Of a stretch of 9,740 bases of DNA, positions 5,896-9,740 are shown in pieces (position 1 is the first letter of the stretch; every line of letters starts with the position of its first letter). Both the position numbers and the translations under genes were made by a program. The DNA is from Holophagaceae bacterium UBA692 (GTDB lineage Bacteria > Acidobacteriota > Holophagae > Holophagales > Holophagaceae): positions 1-9,740 of the forward strand of contig DBMS01000018.1 of NCBI GenBank assembly GCA_002297665.1, given 5' to 3'. The notes under the pieces were generated by a model. That model did no database searches. It was given only the letters and a program-made list of their open reading frames with translations, and had not been told where the DNA came from.

Positions 5896-6270
5896 CTAGA
5901 GCGTCTGGGTCACGCTCTCAGGCGTGATGGCGAGCGCGGCCCGGGCCCAGGCGAATTTCGCTTTCATCACGTCGAATTCGGGACCCGCGGCCAGGAAGGC
6001 CGCCCTGCCCTTGATGAGAAAACCGGTTCCCGGGCCGTGCTGGCCGGGCACCTTGGAGCTGCCCAGCGTAACGAGCACCTGGTCGTTGAAGGCTACGTTG
6101 GCTTCGGTGCGCTTCATGAAGCCGGCGGGGACCAGCAGCCGGCCGTCCTCCGTGACGCGGATATAGCTGTTCCAGGTGTTGACCATGTGGGGGCCGTCCG
6201 GCCCCAGGGTGGCGACGGCGACCACGCCGTCCTTCGTGAGCACTTCCAACAGTTTCTGGGGCATGACCAT
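5896..6270 (-). CDS. FMN-binding split-barrel protein (Desulfovibrio FMN-bp type)
   Basis: This is a 124-residue flavoprotein of the pyridoxamine-phosphate-oxidase-like split-barrel fold. It resembles closely, over its full length, the 122-residue FMN-binding protein of Desulfovibrio vulgaris. Matching stretches are DGVVAVATLGPDGPHMVNTW (14-33), NSYIRV (34-39), KRTEANVA (53-60), VLVTLGSSKV (65-74), GPGTGFLIKG (79-88) and FAWARAAL (106-113), through to the final QTL. That protein is a small dimeric FMN carrier thought to serve in electron transfer; no catalytic reaction is established. I use the ATG at 6270 because AAGGAGG lies five bases upstream. A second ATG at 6264 aligns better with the Desulfovibrio N-terminus but sits further from the ribosome site. 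It is 46 bases downstream of the Rrf2 gene on the same strand, so it is a likely target of that regulator. Confidence 0.9.
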   Translation of the reverse strand: MVMPQKLLEVLTKDGVVAVATLGPDGPHMVNTWNSYIRVTEDGRLLVPAGFMKRTEANVAFNDQVLVTLGSSKVPGQHGPGTGFLIKGRAAFLAAGPEFDVMKAKFAWARAALAITPESVTQTL

Positions 6271-6316
6271 GGCGGCCTCCTTGAGGGGGGAAAAAGCGTC
6301 CAGTCCTTGCGGCTGG

Positions 6317-6835
6317 CTAGGTGGCGTGGGTGCGGGCCCGCTTGCGGGACACGAACCAGGCGCGGGTGTCGGCCAGGAAGGCTCCCGGGGCCTTCCGTTC
6401 GAATTCGCACCCCAGGTCCGCCAGGGTCCTGGAACCCAGGAAATCCTGGAGAACCTGCTCGGCCTCCAGCATCACCGCGTGGATGCGGCAGGTGCCGGCC
6501 GTGGCCCATTCGGGCGCCTGGGCGCCAAACAGGGCGCAGTTGGCGCGGATCTCGGCGCAGGCGAAGAGCCTGCGGTCCGGATCCACGGCGGCGAGCACCT
6601 CCATGACGGTGATCCGGTCCGCGGGCCGGGCCAGGGCGAACCCGCCGGTGACGCCTTCGCGGCCCGCCACCAGCCCGGCCTTCCGGAGCCGGGTGAAGAG
6701 CTTGGCCAGGAAGCGCTCCGGGACCTTCTGGAAGGTGGCCAGATCCTTCACCGACGCCGGTTCGGGCCGGCTGGCCAGGATGAGCAGCGCGTGCAGGGCA
6801 TACTCGGCGCCGGCGCCGTACAGGGACGAATTCAA
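6317..6835 (-). CDS. Rrf2-family transcriptional regulator with Fe-S-type cysteines
   Basis: This is a 172-residue winged-helix regulator. The N-terminus GAGAEYALHALLILA (7-21) and the recognition helix region VPERFLAKLFTRLRKAGLV (38-56) are typical of Rrf2 proteins, as are the wing GVTGGFALARPADRITVMEVL (61-81). Cysteines at 93, 100 and 116 occupy the loop where IscR and NsrR bind a [2Fe-2S] or [4Fe-4S] cluster. The spacing C-X6-C-X15-C is wider than in IscR (C-X5-C-X5-C), and a fourth Cys lies at 143. It probably senses redox or Fe-S state; CymR-like sulfur sensing is an alternative. The start is a TTG at 6835, because an in-frame stop lies four codons upstream and no ATG/GTG fits the N-terminal helix. 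GAGGTG (6841-6846) sits five bases before it. It is co-directional with the FMN-binding protein and divergent from the DUF535 gene. The C-terminal ~25 residues are basic and unrecognised. Confidence 0.88.
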   Translation of the reverse strand: MNSSLYGAGAEYALHALLILASRPEPASVKDLATFQKVPERFLAKLFTRLRKAGLVAGREGVTGGFALARPADRITVMEVLAAVDPDRRLFACAEIRANCALFGAQAPEWATAGTCRIHAVMLEAEQVLQDFLGSRTLADLGCEFERKAPGAFLADTRAWFVSRKRARTHAT

Positions 6836-6950
6836 ACTAACACCTCACAAGGAGTAGTTTCCGACACGCCCCTCCCCCCGTCAACCGTTTCCTCAGAACC
6901 TCCTTTCGCACCGCCTTCCGGCCGGACCCTCCGGTGTATCCTGGGTCCCC
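6836..6950. promoter_or_regulatory. Divergent promoter region, Rrf2 gene and DUF535 operon
   Basis: These 115 non-coding bases hold both start regions. On the minus strand TTGACG (6884-6879, five of six to the -35 box) is clear. No good -10 box follows at 16-18 bases; the best stretch is AAACTA/GAAACT near 6855-6861. A weak -10 is what an activator- or Rrf2-controlled promoter can show, and autoregulation by Rrf2 would be usual. On the plus strand TATCCT (6937-6942) ends eight bases before the DUF535 ATG. If it is a -10 box, that message would have almost no leader; the matching -35 is poor. Confidence 0.35.
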
Positions 6951-7889
6951 ATGGAACCGCAACTCACGAGCACCTGGAAGGTCAGCCGCAGGGCCTGGTC
7001 CCTCAGCCACGCGATGTACAAGACCAACCGGCGAAAGTTCAAGCGGAACCTGCGGTGGGCGGTGACGGCGGCAGTGCGCCAGGCCGTCACCCGACCCTGG
7101 TTCGAATTCCTGGCGACCAACGGCATGGCACCTTTCGTGCACGCCAACCCCCGCCTGGCCTTCCGGCCCATGAACACCTACATGTGCAAAGGTTGGTCCT
7201 GGGAGCGCCGCACCAAGGTTGTCCTGGAGACCTACGAATTCATCAACGCCATGAAGGGCATCCTGCGGGACGCCATGCTCCGGCAGGAGGGGCGGATCCT
7301 GGCGGCCGTGGACCTGGGCAAGGGGCTGGAGGCGAGGTTCCGCCTGGGTTTCGATCCCAAGTTCCGCAAGGAGGGCGAATTGTGCCTGTTCCTGGAGCTG
7401 TCGGCTTATGAAGGGCCGGTGATGGGCATGGCCCTCTCCCTGGAACACGTTGCGGGCAGCAGGTGGGTGGCCTACGTGGGCGCCATCCAGGGGCGCCTGG
7501 GCGGCGGGGAGGACGTGGTGAAGGTGGCCACCAAGGCCATGCACGGCCTCAGGCCCAAGTTCCTCATGGTGTTCCTGGCCCAGGAGATGGCCCGGGCGCT
7601 CAGGGTGGGCCGGCTGCTGGGGGTGGGCAACCGGATCCAGGTGTACCGCGCCAACCCGTTCCGGATCATCCACGCTTCCAAAGACATCCGCTTCGACTAC
7701 GATGCCCTCTGGAAGGAAGCGGAAGGTGAAGCGACCGAAGATGGATGGTTCCAGCTTCCCCTTCGCACGCCACGGCGGGCGGAGGAGGACTTCCCATCCA
7801 ACAAGCGCGGGATGTACCAGAAGCGCTATGCCCTGATGGACGAGCTGAGCCGCCAGATCAAGATCCAGCTGGCCCCCTTCGGAGCCTGA
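6951..7889 (+). CDS. DUF535 (VirK/YbjX-family) protein
   Basis: This is a 312-residue protein of the VirK/YbjX (DUF535) family. Family marks seen are FRPMNTYMCKGWSWERRTKVV (71-91, 'yl...ws...R...i..hy'), EGELCLFLEL (141-150), WVAYVGAIQGR (172-182), TKAMHGLRPKFLMVFLAQEMA (194-214), IRFDYDALWKEAEGE (246-260) and SNKRGMYQKRYALMDEL (283-299). The biochemical role is unknown. In Salmonella and Shigella, members affect virulence, intracellular survival and resistance to envelope stress. I see no signal peptide or membrane span, so it is probably cytoplasmic. The ATG at 6951 follows directly on TCCCC with no clear ribosome site, and a candidate -10 box close upstream would allow a near-leaderless message. 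Length matches the family (~300). It heads a plus-strand run with an outer-membrane protein gene 59 bases after its stop. Confidence 0.87.
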   Translation: MEPQLTSTWKVSRRAWSLSHAMYKTNRRKFKRNLRWAVTAAVRQAVTRPWFEFLATNGMAPFVHANPRLAFRPMNTYMCKGWSWERRTKVVLETYEFINAMKGILRDAMLRQEGRILAAVDLGKGLEARFRLGFDPKFRKEGELCLFLELSAYEGPVMGMALSLEHVAGSRWVAYVGAIQGRLGGGEDVVKVATKAMHGLRPKFLMVFLAQEMARALRVGRLLGVGNRIQVYRANPFRIIHASKDIRFDYDALWKEAEGEATEDGWFQLPLRTPRRAEEDFPSNKRGMYQKRYALMDELSRQIKIQLAPFGA

Positions 7890-7948
7890 AGATCCCCGCT
7901 CCGCAAATGCGCCGGACAGGGCATCATGGTAGGTTCTCAAGGAACCTG

Positions 7949-9361
7949 GTGACTCCGAAATCCTCGACCCCCATCCGCGCGGCCGTCCTTTCCGGACTGG
8001 CGGGGTGCGCCCTGGGAGCGCAGGGGGTCCTGGCGCCCATCGGGATCATCCTCTCCGAACAGTCCCGCACCGCCTTCAGCGTGCAGGGGGCGGGGGCCCG
8101 GGCCATGGGGCTTGGCGGGGCCTTCATCGGGGTGGCCGACGACGCCACGGCGGTGACCTTCAACCCCGCCGGACTGGCCCAGATGGTGAAGCCCGAGATG
8201 AGCTTCGTGGGCCAGGGATTGAACCGGCGCGGGGCGTTCCAGGACGCCCAGACCATCTCCGGAAGGCGCACCCTGCTGGTGGACGACTCCCTCGTATCGA
8301 GCACCCGGTTCAATCCCCTTCTGCTCTCCGGCACCATTCCGCTTCGGGTGGACGGGAGGACCCTGGCCATCCAGCTCTCCGTCCAGCGCCTGATCCCCCT
8401 GCGGGAAGGGAATTCCCGAGGCATGCAGGAGCGGCCTCAGGACGGATCGGCCCCGGTGCAACTTCACCAGAGCATCGACCAGACGGGGCAGATCGACCTG
8501 TACTCGTTTGCCGTGGCCTACGAGATGTCCCAGCGGATCCTCCTGGGGTTTACCGTGAACCAATGGCGGGGCGACTGGAACCTGGGCTCCAGCAGCACCA
8601 GCGAATCGGCCGGCGGCACCAGCTTCGTGCGCTACTCCCAGAGCAACCACCTGGAGGGATCGAACTTCACCCTGGGCCTCCTGTGGCGATGGGAGACCTG
8701 GAGCCTGGGGTTGAACCGCAGCACCGCCTTCCACGGAGACTACACCTACAGCGCCTCCTACCTCTCCAGCGCCACGCCCCGGATCACCGCGCCGCCCTAC
8801 ACCACGGGCCTCCACTGGCCTTCCACCACGGGGGTGGGCCTGGCCTACCGTCCCGCGGAGGGCTGGCTCCTGGCCCTGGACCTGGTGCGGACCCCCTGGT
8901 CCGAGGCCCGCTACATGAGCGGCCGGGAAAACCTCAACGGCCTCAACTTCTTCGACATGTCCAAGGGGAACCGGACGCCGGACGCCACGCAGTTCCACCT
9001 GGGCGTGGAGCGCATCCTCCTGGCGCCCTCGGGCAACGTCATCCCCCTTCGCTTCGGCTATTCCCGGGAGCCCCAGCCGGTCACGGACCGCGTCACGGGC
9101 CAGCAGCGGGTCATGCAGGGCCTGAGCGCCGGGTCCGGCCTCAAGCGGGGGCGCTACACCTTTGACGCGGCCTATAGGTACGCGTGGGGCAGGCGCCGGG
9201 CCTCCCAGTTCCTGGACGCCGACCAGCTCCTCAGCAACATCCACTCCAAGTCGCTGGGCACGGAGGACATCACCGAGCACCGGCTGGACTTCAGCTTCAT
9301 CGTCCAGTTCGAGCGGCGCCCCGTGCAGGATTTCCTGCGCCACCTGTTCGTGGGAGGTTGA
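7949..9361 (+). CDS. FadL/TodX-like outer-membrane channel protein
   Basis: This is a 470-residue secreted protein of the OMPP1/FadL/TodX (or related PorV-like) beta-barrel type, which takes up hydrophobic compounds. The signature is SVQGAGARAMGLGGAFIGVA followed by DDATAVTFNPAGLA (about 45-78), including the conserved NPA turn at 72-74 of the hatch. The rest alternates strands rich in aromatic residues (VAYEMSQRILLGFTV, FTLGLLWRWETWSLGL, TGVGLAYRPAEGWLLALDLV, FHLGVERI, TFDAAYRYAWG) up to a final strand near HRLDFSFIVQFERR. I chose the GTG at 7949 because AAGGA (7939-7943) sits five bases upstream and it gives a compact signal peptide (K4, R10, then a hydrophobic stretch). An ATG at 7907 would only lengthen the n-region. 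The signal ends in LAGC (17-20), which also reads as a lipobox. The barrel does not end exactly at its C-terminus; a basic ~14-residue tail follows. Its substrate is not evident. Confidence 0.85.
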   Translation: MTPKSSTPIRAAVLSGLAGCALGAQGVLAPIGIILSEQSRTAFSVQGAGARAMGLGGAFIGVADDATAVTFNPAGLAQMVKPEMSFVGQGLNRRGAFQDAQTISGRRTLLVDDSLVSSTRFNPLLLSGTIPLRVDGRTLAIQLSVQRLIPLREGNSRGMQERPQDGSAPVQLHQSIDQTGQIDLYSFAVAYEMSQRILLGFTVNQWRGDWNLGSSSTSESAGGTSFVRYSQSNHLEGSNFTLGLLWRWETWSLGLNRSTAFHGDYTYSASYLSSATPRITAPPYTTGLHWPSTTGVGLAYRPAEGWLLALDLVRTPWSEARYMSGRENLNGLNFFDMSKGNRTPDATQFHLGVERILLAPSGNVIPLRFGYSREPQPVTDRVTGQQRVMQGLSAGSGLKRGRYTFDAAYRYAWGRRRASQFLDADQLLSNIHSKSLGTEDITEHRLDFSFIVQFERRPVQDFLRHLFVGG

Positions 9362-9740
9362 GTGCATCCCGGCCTCGTCCTGCCCGCCCTGGTCCTCCTC
9401 CAGACCCAGCCCACCTTCTACGAGGCCTGGGAGGACGGCCGGGACGCCGAGGCCGCCCGGCGCTTCGAGGAGGCCCTGGCAGCTTTTCAGCGGGCGGCCC
9501 ACCTGCACCCCCGGTCCGCCCGGCAGGTGATCATCTACGGCAACAACGTTCTCCAGGGCTTCTATCCCTACACGCGCATCGCCCGGTGCTGCATCGAGCT
9601 GGGCCGGTGGGACGCCGCCGACCAGGCCCTGGCCCAGGCGGAGCGCGAAAACGAACCCCGGGAGGAACGCACCGCCCTGGCGGCGCGGGTCCATCGCCCC
9701 CGCCCCGTCGAGGCGGCCCCCGCGGCGCCCCCGGCACCCG
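9362..9740 (+). CDS. TPR-repeat protein, probably exported (partial, 5' end only)
   Basis: A GTG at 9362 opens a frame that runs off the right edge (126 full codons). GGGAGG (9352-9357) lies four bases upstream and the codon follows the previous gene's TGA with no gap, so coupling is likely. The N-terminus (HPGLVLPALVLLQTQ) is hydrophobic, as in a short signal peptide. Then come two tetratricopeptide-like helix pairs: FYEAWEDGRDAEAARRFEEA with LAAFQRAAHLHP (19-50), and PYTRIARCCIELGRWDAADQ with ALAQAERENEP (69-99). The first pair is slightly irregular. After ~110 the chain becomes Pro/Ala-rich (RPRPVEAAPAAPPAP), a probable linker to a further domain outside the window. TPR proteins act as protein-binding scaffolds; its partner could be the adjacent outer-membrane protein, but nothing shows this directly. 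Confidence 0.75.
   Translation, partial: MHPGLVLPALVLLQTQPTFYEAWEDGRDAEAARRFEEALAAFQRAAHLHPRSARQVIIYGNNVLQGFYPYTRIARCCIELGRWDAADQALAQAERENEPREERTALAARVHRPRPVEAAPAAPPAP

Noticed and set aside
7937..9694. A 585-codon minus-strand open frame antisense to the FadL-like and TPR genes
   Set aside because: Its composition (Gly/Ala/Val/Gln-rich, no domains) is that of an antisense shadow of GC-rich coding DNA, and both opposite genes are convincing.
1..9740. CRISPR array, tRNA, rRNA, insertion sequence or integrase
   Set aside because: I saw no regularly spaced repeats, cloverleaf-like sequence, transposase or recombinase motifs on either strand.

Overview
This is a high-GC, densely coded bacterial window from a Gram-negative organism. 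It encodes an FadL-type outer-membrane barrel and a lipoprotein hydrolase. The mix of a CoA-disulfide reductase-rhodanese fusion, a Desulfovibrio-type FMN-binding protein and an Rrf2 regulator suggests an anaerobic or redox-versatile bacterium, for example an Acidobacteriota/Holophagae or deltaproteobacterial-type lineage. That placement is inference from gene content; there is no rRNA or other phylogenetic marker to settle it.

Layout. (1) 1-266: the last ~87 codons of a DnaE-type DNA polymerase III alpha subunit (C-terminal OB fold). (2) 267-1217: a low-GC island (hand counts 38-52% GC in several 60-base blocks, against ~73% in the flanking polymerase gene). It carries a minus-strand toxin-antitoxin pair: an AbrB/MazE-type antitoxin followed by a RelE/ParE-type toxin. 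(3) 1218-2738: a hot-dog acyl-CoA thioesterase (+) converging on an alpha/beta-hydrolase lipoprotein (-). (4) 2777-5859: a sulfur/Fe-S cluster. A small NifU/IscU-like scaffold (-) is divergent from a two-gene operon (+) of CoA-disulfide reductase-rhodanese and a YeiH-family 'putative sulfate exporter'. (5) 5896-6835: a minus-strand pair of an Rrf2 regulator (TTG start, three Cys of the Fe-S-sensor kind) and an FMN-binding split-barrel protein. (6) 6951-9740: a plus-strand run of a DUF535/VirK-YbjX protein, an FadL/TodX-like outer-membrane protein and a TPR protein that leaves the window. The last two genes abut with zero spacing.

How the genes may work together. Regions 4 and 5 read as a thiol/persulfide and redox module. 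The fusion enzyme would reduce CoA-disulfide, CoA-persulfide or polysulfide, YeiH would move a sulfur oxyanion or sulfonate, the NifU-like protein would bind a metal or Fe-S cluster, and a Cys-containing Rrf2 factor would report redox or Fe-S state. Region 6 looks like an envelope operon. The functional links are inference from gene order. I found no CRISPR array, tRNA, rRNA, insertion sequence or convincing rho-independent terminator, and nothing I can call an undescribed system with confidence. The best leads are the NifU-like protein with altered ligands, the atypical Rrf2/FMN-binding pair, and the sulfur operon.
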